In this document: piece by piece, positions 7,716 through 14,251 of the stretch
How positions within the stretch are numbered: the first letter of the stretch is position 1
How the letters are laid out: each line of letters opens with the position of its first letter
NCBI GenBank assembly: GCA_036403035.1
Contig: DASWRT010000152.1
Location: 1 to 19,672 of the forward strand
DNA length: 19,672 nt
Direction of reading: 5' to 3'
Source of the DNA: DASWRT01 sp036403035
GTDB lineage: Bacteria; Pseudomonadota; Alphaproteobacteria; ATCC43930; CGMCC-115725
The notes under the pieces: model-generated
What the model was told of the DNA's origin: nothing
Database searches by the model: none
What the model saw: the letters and a program-made list of their open reading frames with translations, nothing else
Translations under genes and position numbers: made by a program

Positions 7716-8126
7716 ATGTCTGAACGCAGGCTCATTTCGTCCGGCTCGCCGTTCGAGGTGAAGATCGGCTACTCGCGCGCCGTGGTCGACGGCGACTGGG
7801 TGTTCGTGTCCGGCACCACCGGCTTCGACTACGCGACGATGACGATCGCCGAGAGCGCACCGGAGCAGGCCGAGCAATGCTTCAAGAACATCGCGGCGGC
7901 GCTCGCCGAGGCGGGGTGCACGCTGCACGGCATCGTCCGCGTCCGCTACATGCTGCCCGATGCGGCGGACTTCGAGCCCTGCTGGCCGGTGCTGAACCGC
8001 TATCTCGGCGACATCCGGCCGGCGGCGACGATGATCGTCTGCGGCTTGGCCGATCCGCGCATGAAGATCGAGATCGAGGTCACGGCGCGGCGGCCGCCCG
8101 AGCCGGCGCCGATCCAGCGCTGGTAG
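7716..8126 (+). CDS. RidA/YjgF-family protein lacking the catalytic arginine
   Basis: This 136-residue protein has the Rid (YjgF/YER057c/UK114) fold: VDGDWVFVSGTTGFD near the N-terminus, the helix EQAEQCFKNIAAALAEAG, VRVRYML and the terminal MKIEIEVTARR. Active RidA enzymes hydrolyse reactive enamine/imine intermediates and use an arginine in the PAR motif (Arg105 in E. coli). An ungapped alignment of this region places Ala104 there (RPAATMIV), so imine deaminase activity is doubtful; the conserved glutamate (KIEIE) is kept. It therefore probably belongs to one of the arginine-less Rid subgroups, whose functions are mostly unknown. GGAGAG lies 9 bases before the ATG. Confidence 0.88.
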   Translation: MSERRLISSGSPFEVKIGYSRAVVDGDWVFVSGTTGFDYATMTIAESAPEQAEQCFKNIAAALAEAGCTLHGIVRVRYMLPDAADFEPCWPVLNRYLGDIRPAATMIVCGLADPRMKIEIEVTARRPPEPAPIQRW

Positions 8127-8160
8127 GCGGTCGGCGTCAACTGCCACCCATGCGCCACCT

Positions 8161-8177
8161 TGGCATCCGGATTGCAT
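8161..8177 (+). promoter_or_regulatory. sigma-54-type (-24/-12) promoter of the Anbu operon
   Basis: TGGCA-TCCGGA-TTGCA places GG (8162-8163) and GC (8174-8175) exactly 10 bases apart, the invariant spacing of sigma-54 promoters. The -12 half TTGCA is perfect and the -24 half lacks only the C of TGGCAC. Transcription would start near 8187, only about 3 bases before ATG 8190. No enhancer-binding-protein site was identified upstream. Confidence 0.5.
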
Positions 8178-8189
8178 AAATTTTCAGCG

Positions 8190-9623
8190 ATGACGGCAGA
8201 TACGTTCTTTGACGAAATGCGGGAGGCGGACGGGACGATCCGGCCGGCTTACCGCGCCTTCGCGGAATGGCTCTCGACTGTGTCGCCCGAGCGTCTCGCC
8301 CGGGTCCGGCAGGATGCCGACATGCTGTTCCGGCGGCTCGGCATCACCTTCGTGGTCTACGGCGACGGCATGGACACGGAGCGGTCGATCCCGTTCGACT
8401 TCGTTCCGCGGGCGCTCGCCGCCGCGGAATGGCGGCACCTCGACGCCGGCCTCCGGCAGCGGATCCGCGCGCTGAACGCGTTCCTGTGCGACCTCTATCA
8501 CGAGGGCGAGATCCTCCGCGCCGGCTTCGTGCCGCCCGAGATCATCCTTGCCAACCCGCAATACCGCCCGGAAATGAGGCAGCTCGACCTGCCGGGCGAC
8601 ATCTATGTGCAGATCGCCGGGATCGACGTGGTGCGGACCGGTCCCAGCGAGTTTTTCGTGCTGGAGGACAATGTCCGGACGCCGTCCGGCGTCTCCTACA
8701 TGCTGGAGAACCGCTCGATCATGATGCGGCTCCTGCCCGACCTGTTCGCACGGCTCACCGTCGCGCCGGTCGACCATTATCCCAGCGAGCTGCTGCGCAC
8801 GCTGCGCTCGATCGCGCCGGAGGACGCGCAGGAGCCCACGGTCGTCGTGCTGACGCCCGGCTCCTACAACAGCGCCTATTTCGAGCACGCGTTCCTTGCC
8901 CAGCAAATGGGCGTCGATCTGGTCGAGGGACAGGACCTGTTCGTCCGCGACGACGCCGTCTACATGCGCACCACGACGGGGCCGCGCCGGGTCGACGTGA
9001 TCTACCGGCGGCTCGACGACACCTCGCTCGACCCGCTGGCCTTCAACCCGGAGTCGATGCTCGGCGTGCCCGGCCTGCTCTCGGTCTATCGCAGCGGCGG
9101 CGTCGCGCTGGCCAATGCGATCGGCACCGGCGTGGCCGACGACAAGTCGATCTATCCGTACATGCCGGAGATCATCCGCTTCTATCTAAGCGAGCAGCCG
9201 ATCCTCGCCAACGTGCCGACCTACGTGCTGCGCCGCCCGGACGATCTCGCCTACACGCTCGACCATCTCGCCGATCTGGTGGTGAAGGAGGTGCACGGCT
9301 CCGGCGGCTATGGGATGCTGGTCGGGCCGCGCAGCACGCGCGCCGAGATCGAGGCATTCCGCGCCCGCATCGTCGCCGACCCGTCGCGCTACATCGCGCA
9401 GCCGACTCTCGCGCTCTCGACCTGTCCCACCTACGTCGACGCCGGCCTCGCGCCGCGCCACGTCGACCTGCGGCCGTTCGTGCTGACCGGACGCGACAAG
9501 ATCGTGACCGTACCGGGCGGGCTCACCCGCGTCGCGCTGAATAAGGGATCGCTGGTCGTGAACTCGTCCCAGGGCGGCGGCACCAAGGACACGTGGGTGG
9601 TCGAGGACGCCGAGCGATGCTGA
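8190..9623 (+). CDS. circularly permuted ATP-grasp type 2 protein (Anbu operon)
   Basis: This 477-residue protein matches the DUF404/DUF407 circularly permuted ATP-grasp family, predicted ligases that form amide bonds using ATP. Recognisable blocks are DFVPRALAAAEW, EILRAGFVPPEIILANPQYRPEM, FFVLEDNVRTPSGVSYMLENR, VVLTPGSYNSAYFEHAFLA, DVIYRRLDD, the glycine-rich VVKEVHGSGGYGMLVGP and the C-terminal SQGGGTKDTWV. I use ATG 8190 (MTADTFF); a TTG start 30 bases earlier lies inside the predicted promoter. No Shine-Dalgarno site precedes ATG 8190. The gene overlaps the alpha-E start by 7 bases. Comparative work on amidoligases (Iyer and colleagues) places this enzyme with alpha-E, transglutaminase and Anbu peptidase genes and predicts synthesis of a peptide or peptide tag; its product is unknown. 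Confidence 0.9.
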   Translation: MTADTFFDEMREADGTIRPAYRAFAEWLSTVSPERLARVRQDADMLFRRLGITFVVYGDGMDTERSIPFDFVPRALAAAEWRHLDAGLRQRIRALNAFLCDLYHEGEILRAGFVPPEIILANPQYRPEMRQLDLPGDIYVQIAGIDVVRTGPSEFFVLEDNVRTPSGVSYMLENRSIMMRLLPDLFARLTVAPVDHYPSELLRTLRSIAPEDAQEPTVVVLTPGSYNSAYFEHAFLAQQMGVDLVEGQDLFVRDDAVYMRTTTGPRRVDVIYRRLDDTSLDPLAFNPESMLGVPGLLSVYRSGGVALANAIGTGVADDKSIYPYMPEIIRFYLSEQPILANVPTYVLRRPDDLAYTLDHLADLVVKEVHGSGGYGMLVGPRSTRAEIEAFRARIVADPSRYIAQPTLALSTCPTYVDAGLAPRHVDLRPFVLTGRDKIVTVPGGLTRVALNKGSLVVNSSQGGGTKDTWVVEDAERC

Positions 9624-10612
9624 GCCGCACCGCCGACAACCTCTTCTGGATGGGCCGCTACATCGAGCGCGCGGAGAACACCGCGCGAATCCTCGATGTC
9701 AGCTATCGGTCCTCGCTGCTGCCGCAGCCGGTCGGCGGCGGCGCATCCGACGGCTGGCGCGACGCGCTCGCGATCGTCGGCAATCCCGAGGCGTTCGCGG
9801 CCAGCATTGCCGACGCCGCCGGCTCCGGCGAGACGAGGGTGGTCGGCGAGGCGGAGCTGATCCGCTGGCTGACGCTCTCGCCGGAGAACCCGTCGAGCAT
9901 CCTGTCCTCGGTCCGCGCCGCGCGGGAGAACGCCCGCGCGCTCCGCGCCACCATCACCACCGAGATGTGGGAGAGCCTCAACGCGACCTGGCTGGAGATC
10001 CGCGAAATGGACGGCAGGGCCGTGCTGCTGCGCGGCGGCGGCGCCCGCGACCTGCTCGAATGGGTGAAGGAGCGCGCCAACCTGTTCCGCGGCGTCGCGC
10101 TCGGCACGATGATGCACGACGAGGCGCTGCGCTTCGTCCAGCTCGGGACGCTGCTGGAGCGCAGCGACAACACGGCGCGGCTGCTGCACTCCAAGCACGC
10201 GCTGGTCGTCCCCGATGCGGCCGGGGTCGTCGGCGGCGTCAGCGGGGTCGGCGCCGCCGACTACTATGCCTGGGGCGCGGTGCTGCGTGCCGTCAGCGCC
10301 TTTCGCGCCTACCACCAGATCTATCATGACGTGATCACGCCGGCGCGCGTCGCCGAACTGCTGATCCTGCGGCCGGAGATGCCGCGGTCGCTGCGCTTCT
10401 GCCTCGACCGGACCGCGCGCTTCCTCGACGACCTCGCCGCGAGCCGGACGCTCGACTGCCAGCGCGACGCCGCCGAGCTTCAGGCGCGCCTGCGCTTCGG
10501 CCGGTTCGACGACATCATGCGCGGCGGGCTCGGCGCCTATCTCGGCGACTTCATGCGCCGCGTCGCGGCGCTCGGCGACGCCATCTCGCGCGACTTCATG
10601 CTGACGTCGTGA
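9617..10612 (+). CDS. alpha-E domain protein
   Basis: This 331-residue all-helical protein belongs to the alpha-E (DUF403) family. It opens with the hallmark MLSRTADNLFWMGRYIERAENTAR and repeats a related pattern, ERSDNTARLLHSK, near residue 186; ARENARALRATITTEMWESLN and the terminal LGDFMRRVAALGDAISRDF are also typical. The role is unknown; it always accompanies the ATP-grasp enzyme and is sometimes fused to it, so a partner or scaffold role is inferred. ATG 9617 overlaps the upstream stop (ATGCTGA), pointing to translational coupling. The gap to the transglutaminase gene is 25 bases. Confidence 0.92.
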   Translation: MLSRTADNLFWMGRYIERAENTARILDVSYRSSLLPQPVGGGASDGWRDALAIVGNPEAFAASIADAAGSGETRVVGEAELIRWLTLSPENPSSILSSVRAARENARALRATITTEMWESLNATWLEIREMDGRAVLLRGGGARDLLEWVKERANLFRGVALGTMMHDEALRFVQLGTLLERSDNTARLLHSKHALVVPDAAGVVGGVSGVGAADYYAWGAVLRAVSAFRAYHQIYHDVITPARVAELLILRPEMPRSLRFCLDRTARFLDDLAASRTLDCQRDAAELQARLRFGRFDDIMRGGLGAYLGDFMRRVAALGDAISRDFMLTS

Positions 10613-10637
10613 CCGCGCGGCCAGGAGGGAAGACGGG

Positions 10638-11480
10638 ATGCGGCTGAAGGTGCGGCACGAGACGGTCTACCGCTACGAGGAGCCGGCGAGCTACAGCATC
10701 CAGTACGTGCGCCTGACGCCGCCTTCGAACGCGGCGCAACGCGTCCTGAGGTGGCGGCTCAGCACCCCGGGACGGGTGCGCGAGCATGTCGATGCGTTCG
10801 GCAACCCGATGCATGTCGTCGTCGTCGACCGGCCGCATAGCGAAATCCGCATCGGCGTCACCGGCGAGGTCGAGTCGCACGATACCGACGGCGTCTGGCC
10901 CGACGACGGCGAGCCGCACCCGCCCGCGCTGTTCCTCCGTTCGACGCCGCTCACCGCGTCCGATCCGGCGCTGCTCGACTTTGCCGGCGGCTTCGCCGAG
11001 CGGATCGCGGCGAATGCGGCCGGCGGACTGGAGGCGATGATGCAGGCGATCCGCTCGCATGTCTGCTACGTGCAGGGGGCTACGCATGTCGGGACGACTG
11101 CGGCCGGGGCGTGGCAGTCGGGCGCCGGCGTCTGTCAGGACCATGCGCACGTCTTCACCGCCTGCTGCCGCGCTCTCGGCGTCCCGGCGCGCTACGTCAG
11201 CGGCTACCTCTTCACCGACGGACAGCACGACGAGATGGCGAGCCATGCCTGGGTCGAAGCCTGGGTCGACGGGGTGGGCTGGCTCGGCCACGACGTCACC
11301 AACGGCCTGCGCGCCGGCCGGCAGCATGTGCGCCTCGCCGCCGGACTCGACTATCTCGACGCCAGCCCGATCCGCGGCATGCGACGCGGCGGCGGCAGCG
11401 AACGGATGGTGGTCCGCGTCTTTGTCACCGACGGCCAGCCGGCCTCGGCGATTGACCAGCAGCAGCAACAGCAGCAATAA
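10638..11480 (+). CDS. transglutaminase-like cysteine protease (Anbu operon)
   Basis: This 280-residue protein has an N-terminal bacterial transglutaminase-like domain (residues 1-100: RLKVRHETVYRYEEPA, LTPPSNAAQRVL, DAFGN) followed by the catalytic transglutaminase/papain-fold core. The triad is visible as Cys166 (GAGVCQDHAH), His203 (MASHAWVEAWV) and Asp219 (GHDVTN). In such operons it is predicted to cut or transfer the amide bonds made by the ATP-grasp partner. A strong AGGAGGGAAG site precedes ATG 10638. The C-terminus is odd: after AIDQ the last codons are CAG/CAA, giving seven consecutive glutamines before the stop. Confidence 0.92.
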   Translation: MRLKVRHETVYRYEEPASYSIQYVRLTPPSNAAQRVLRWRLSTPGRVREHVDAFGNPMHVVVVDRPHSEIRIGVTGEVESHDTDGVWPDDGEPHPPALFLRSTPLTASDPALLDFAGGFAERIAANAAGGLEAMMQAIRSHVCYVQGATHVGTTAAGAWQSGAGVCQDHAHVFTACCRALGVPARYVSGYLFTDGQHDEMASHAWVEAWVDGVGWLGHDVTNGLRAGRQHVRLAAGLDYLDASPIRGMRRGGGSERMVVRVFVTDGQPASAIDQQQQQQQ

Positions 11481-11554
11481 GCGGCGATAGCGTATCCGCC
11501 GTCCGGCCGCCGTTCCGGCGCCGGCGCGGCGGAGGCGCTTTCGCCGGAGCGATC

Positions 11555-12283
11555 ATGACCTATTGCGTTGCCATGCTGCTCGATGACGGGCTCGTCTTCG
11601 GCGCCGACACGAGGACCAATGCCGGCGTCGACCAGATCGCGAGCGTGCGCAAGCTGAGCGTCTTCGGCTGGCCCGGCGAGCGCGTCGTGATGCTGCTCTC
11701 GTCCGGCAACCTCGCGATCACGCAAGCCGCGGTGACGCTCCTCACCGAATGGCTCGACGGCGAGGACGAGGAGTGCAGCCTTTACAAGGCGCGGACGATG
11801 TTCCGCGTCGCCCGCATCGTCGGTCGCGCGGTGCGCGCGGTCCACGCCGAGGATGCGGAGCATCTGCGGCAGCACAACACCGATTTCAGCGCCAGCCTGA
11901 TCGTCGGCGGCCAGATCCGCGGCGAGCCGCCGCGGCTGTTCAGCGTCTATGCGGCGGGAAACTTCATCGAAGCCTCGGCGATGACGCCCTATTTCCAAAG
12001 CGGCGAGGTGAAGTACGGGAAGCCGATCCTCGACCGCATCCTGACGCCGCAGCTCGGTCTCGGCGCAGCGGCCAAGCTGGCGCTGATCTCCTTCGACTCG
12101 ACGCTGCGCAGCAACATCTCGGTCGGCCCGCCGATCGACCTCGCCTGCTACCGGCGCGACAGCTTCGCCGTGCCGGACCCGGTGCGGATCGCCGAGGACG
12201 ACGCCTATTTCCAGGCCGTGCGGCGCGTTTGGAACGACGGGCTGATCCGCGTGTTCGCCGGGATCGACGATCCGGCCTTCTGA
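11555..12283 (+). CDS. Anbu proteasome-like peptidase
   Basis: This 242-residue protein is Anbu, the ancestral-beta-subunit branch of the proteasome/HslV family. It begins MTYCVAMLLDDGLVFGADTRTNAG, so removal of Met would expose Thr2 as N-terminal nucleophile; Asp18 and Lys33 correspond to proteasome Asp17 and Lys33 (immature numbering). VGGQ, LFSVYAAGNFI, YGKPILDRI and FDSTLRSNISVGPPIDL are typical Anbu blocks. Family members assemble into open helical or lock-washer rings and no physiological substrate is firmly known. GGAG lies 6 bases before the ATG. It is the last gene of the ATP-grasp/alpha-E/transglutaminase run, and its stop codon lies inside a perfect 20-bp inverted repeat. Confidence 0.93.
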   Translation: MTYCVAMLLDDGLVFGADTRTNAGVDQIASVRKLSVFGWPGERVVMLLSSGNLAITQAAVTLLTEWLDGEDEECSLYKARTMFRVARIVGRAVRAVHAEDAEHLRQHNTDFSASLIVGGQIRGEPPRLFSVYAAGNFIEASAMTPYFQSGEVKYGKPILDRILTPQLGLGAAAKLALISFDSTLRSNISVGPPIDLACYRRDSFAVPDPVRIAEDDAYFQAVRRVWNDGLIRVFAGIDDPAF

Positions 12284-12312
12284 GGTCCGGTGCCGGACCT
12301 CAGAAGGCCGGA
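12271..12312. repeat. perfect 20-bp inverted repeat across the Anbu stop codon
   Basis: The left arm TCCGGCCTTCTGAGGTCCGG (12271-12290) and its exact reverse complement (12293-12312) are separated by only TG. The left arm includes the last codons and the TGA stop of the Anbu gene (12281-12283). As RNA this is a 19-20-bp stem with a minimal loop and no T run after it. It may stop transcription, protect the 3' end, or be a recombination/duplication scar. Confidence 0.9.
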
Positions 12313-12442
12313 ATACCCTTCTTCCGCGGCGGGTGCGGCTCTACCCCGGATTCTCCCATCCCGGATTGCCGTCTCGCTGAACGCGCGATCCGCGTGTATC
12401 CTATGCACTAGCCGGCTGTACTCGGAGAGCGGTGGGATCAGC

Positions 12443-12817
12443 ATGACGCCCGAGCCGAAACCCCACGTTCTCGTCGTCGACGAGCAGTCCGATCTTCGGG
12501 ATCTGCTGCCGGCCGCGTTCCGCGACCACGGGCTGAGCTGCGCCATCGTCAACGACGTGCTGCTCGCCAAGCGCCTGATCTGGACCGAACGCATCGACCT
12601 GATCGTGATCGATCCGCTCGTCCTGCGGGAACGGTGCAGCGCGCTCCTGGCCTACAGCGAGCTGCTGTGCGTCCCCGTGCTGCCGCTCCCCGGCAGCCTC
12701 GTCTATCTGGAGCAGGGAATGACGTCGCCCCTCGGCAAGCCGGCGGTGCGCGTCCGGCGGATCGTCGAGCGGATCGCGGGCGCCGTCCGCGAACGCCAGG
12801 TCAGCCTCGTGTCCTGA
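12443..12817 (+). CDS. stand-alone degenerate receiver (response-regulator) domain
   Basis: This 124-residue protein has the CheY-like pattern HVLVVDEQSDLRDLL, RIDLIVID, PVLPLPG and LGKPAVRVRRIVERI. The acid pair Asp13/Glu14, the phosphoacceptor candidate Asp57 and Lys99 (GKP) are present, but the switch Thr/Ser expected at residue 83 is Pro. No DNA-binding or enzymatic output domain follows, so it would act as a single-domain receiver or pseudo-receiver. I start at ATG 12443, preceded by GGTGGGA. It lies 159 bases after the Anbu gene, beyond the inverted repeat, so it is probably a separate unit. No histidine kinase is nearby. Confidence 0.75.
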   Translation: MTPEPKPHVLVVDEQSDLRDLLPAAFRDHGLSCAIVNDVLLAKRLIWTERIDLIVIDPLVLRERCSALLAYSELLCVPVLPLPGSLVYLEQGMTSPLGKPAVRVRRIVERIAGAVRERQVSLVS

Positions 12818-12846
12818 CGCGGGCGTCCTACGGATCAAACTGGTAA

Positions 12847-12875
12847 CGTTCGAACCACCGTCGACGGCTCGAACG
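12847..12875. promoter_or_regulatory. nested palindrome upstream of the PAP2-like gene
   Basis: CGTTCGA (12847-12853) and TCGAACG (12869-12875) flank a perfect 10-bp palindrome CCGTCGACGG (12858-12867). It lies between the receiver-domain stop and the PAP2-like start. It could be an operator or the end of the receiver transcript; no T run follows. Confidence 0.35.
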
Positions 12876-12956
12876 CCGGGCGGAGAGTCTCGCGCAGAGG
12901 TGTTTCGATCGTCATTGCCTGAAACCGATCGGTGCACCGGAGCGTTCTTCATTACC

Positions 12957-13580
12957 ATGCTGCCGACGACGCGCGCCGTCCTCGATTTCATCGCCGATTT
13001 CGGCGAGGCGGCGGCCCTGCTGCCGGCTGCGGCCGCCGTCGCGGTGCCGCTCGCCGTGCGCCGTCGCTGGTCGGCCGTCCTCGCCTGGGGCGGCGCGCTT
13101 GCCGCCTGTGCGCTGGCGGCGCTGCTGCTGAAGACGGGAATTGCGGGACTCGACGGCGGCGGCAGCGCGCCGTTCCACACCGCCGCCGTGCGGCCTCGCC
13201 CGATCGTCAGCGGCCATGCCTGCATCGCCGTGGCGTTCTACGGCGGGCTGGCCGTGCTGGCACGGCGGGGTGCCGGCGGTCTCGGCCGCGCGGCCGCGCT
13301 GGCGCTCGCCGTCGTACCGGCGACCGCGATATGCGCCGCGGTGTGGATGCTCGGCTGGCACAACCTGCCGGAGATCGCGTGCGGCGTCCTGCTCGGCGCT
13401 GTCTGTCCGGCCGTCCTCGCCGCCGCCCTGCCGGTTGCCCCCGCCCGGTCGCTTGGCGGCAGCGCGGCAATGCTGGCGGCGGCGGCGCTCGTCGTCGGTG
13501 CCCTGCACGGCATCCGCATCGACTACGCCGCCGCCGCGGCAGGCGGCGGCGGGCTGCTCGCCGCGATCGGGGCGCTTTGA
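12957..13580 (+). CDS. PAP2-like membrane phosphatase (degenerate)
   Basis: This 207-residue protein has about six hydrophobic segments and traces of the PAP2 phosphatase signature: RPRPIVSGHACIA (motif 2, Ser85-Gly86-His87) and GWHNLPEIACGVLLG (motif 3, His135), with Lys59 as a possible motif 1 lysine. The motif 3 arginine (usual SR-x5-H-x3-D) is absent and the Asp is Glu139, so phosphatase activity is uncertain. It would sit in the inner membrane and act, if active, on lipid phosphates such as undecaprenyl pyrophosphate. ATG 12957 gives a normal start; an in-frame GTG at 12900, preceded by GGAGAG, would add 19 residues and cannot be excluded. Confidence 0.65.
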   Translation: MLPTTRAVLDFIADFGEAAALLPAAAAVAVPLAVRRRWSAVLAWGGALAACALAALLLKTGIAGLDGGGSAPFHTAAVRPRPIVSGHACIAVAFYGGLAVLARRGAGGLGRAAALALAVVPATAICAAVWMLGWHNLPEIACGVLLGAVCPAVLAAALPVAPARSLGGSAAMLAAAALVVGALHGIRIDYAAAAAGGGGLLAAIGAL

Positions 13581-13647
13581 GCGCGAGCCGCGCCTGCCGC
13601 CGCACCGCACGGATGATCTGGCGTTTTGGTTGTTTCTGCTGCAAGAA

Positions 13648-13662
13648 TTCCTCCGGGAGGAA
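13648..13662 (+). promoter_or_regulatory. ribosome site folded into a 6-bp hairpin
   Basis: TTCCTC-CGG-GAGGAA is a perfect 6-bp inverted repeat whose right arm is the Shine-Dalgarno sequence of the gene starting at 13669, 6 bases away. In RNA the site would be partly hidden, as in thermosensor-like or translation-controlled leaders. Confidence 0.5.
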
Positions 13663-13668
13663 ACGCCG

Positions 13669-13875
13669 ATGACGACCGAGAAGAGCCCGCATCGCCGTAC
13701 GACGACGACCGCGACGACAACAAGTGCCGAGTATCAGGTGCGACGCGTGACGGCTGCCGGCGACGGGCGAGAAGCGGCGCGGCCGGTATCCGGGCCGGGC
13801 ACCTTCGCGACCCGCGATCTGGCAGAGCGCGAGCAGGAACTGGAGCGCCGGGTGCACGCGGCCCGATCTAGTTGA
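13669..13875 (+). CDS. small Thr/Arg-rich hypothetical protein
   Basis: This 68-residue protein of unknown family starts at ATG 13669 behind a strong GGGAGGAAA site. Its first third is Thr-rich (RRTTTTATTTSAEYQVRR) and its last third is a charged helix (ATRDLAEREQELERRVHAARSS). There is no membrane segment or signal peptide. The frame is open far to the left across the PAP2-like gene, but that upstream part is a shadow. The ribosome site is the main evidence for it being a gene. Confidence 0.5.
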   Translation: MTTEKSPHRRTTTTATTTSAEYQVRRVTAAGDGREAARPVSGPGTFATRDLAEREQELERRVHAARSS

Positions 13876-13938
13876 GTCGGCGTTCGTGCTTCACGCCGTG
13901 GGCTAGGATCGGACGCAACCGAACGGAGACCGGCCGGC

Positions 13939-14247
13939 GTGAACAGCCGCGAAGCCTTGTACATCCTGAGCCGTCTTGCGGCGCTGCGGCACGTCGTGCA
14001 GTCGCTGCTCGCGCGGCAGGCGCTCGCGCAGCCGGACCCGCGCGCGTGGCTCGCCGCCGAGCGGGACCGCCTGTCGCGCCTGTTCGACAGCATCACCCTG
14101 CCGAACGACGATCCGGCACGGCTCGAGCTGGTGATCGGCGAGATGGAGGATGCGGTGAAGGAAATCATCGCCGGCGCGGAGAAAATGGCGGCCGACGGGG
14201 CGCTTCCCGTACCGCCGAAGACGGCGCCGGACGTCGGCGGCGGCTGA
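13939..14247 (+). CDS. small helical hypothetical protein
   Basis: This 102-residue protein, family not recognised, is predicted all-helical and amphipathic: NSREALYILSRLAALRHVVQ, then DRLSRLFDSITLPNDDPARL and EMEDAVKEIIAGAEKMAADG. It ends in a Pro/Gly-rich tail. The start is GTG 13939 with GGAG 12 bases upstream. It converges on the lipoprotein gene on the other strand with only 4 bases between the two stops, leaving no room for a separate terminator. Its codon use and helical periodicity look coding. Confidence 0.65.
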   Translation: MNSREALYILSRLAALRHVVQSLLARQALAQPDPRAWLAAERDRLSRLFDSITLPNDDPARLELVIGEMEDAVKEIIAGAEKMAADGALPVPPKTAPDVGGG

Positions 14248-14251
14248 CGGG

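Noticed and set aside
8160..8189. TTG start adding ten residues to the ATP-grasp protein
   Set aside because: It lies within the -24 element of the predicted promoter, so it would not be transcribed from it; ATG 8190 also matches the usual family N-terminus.
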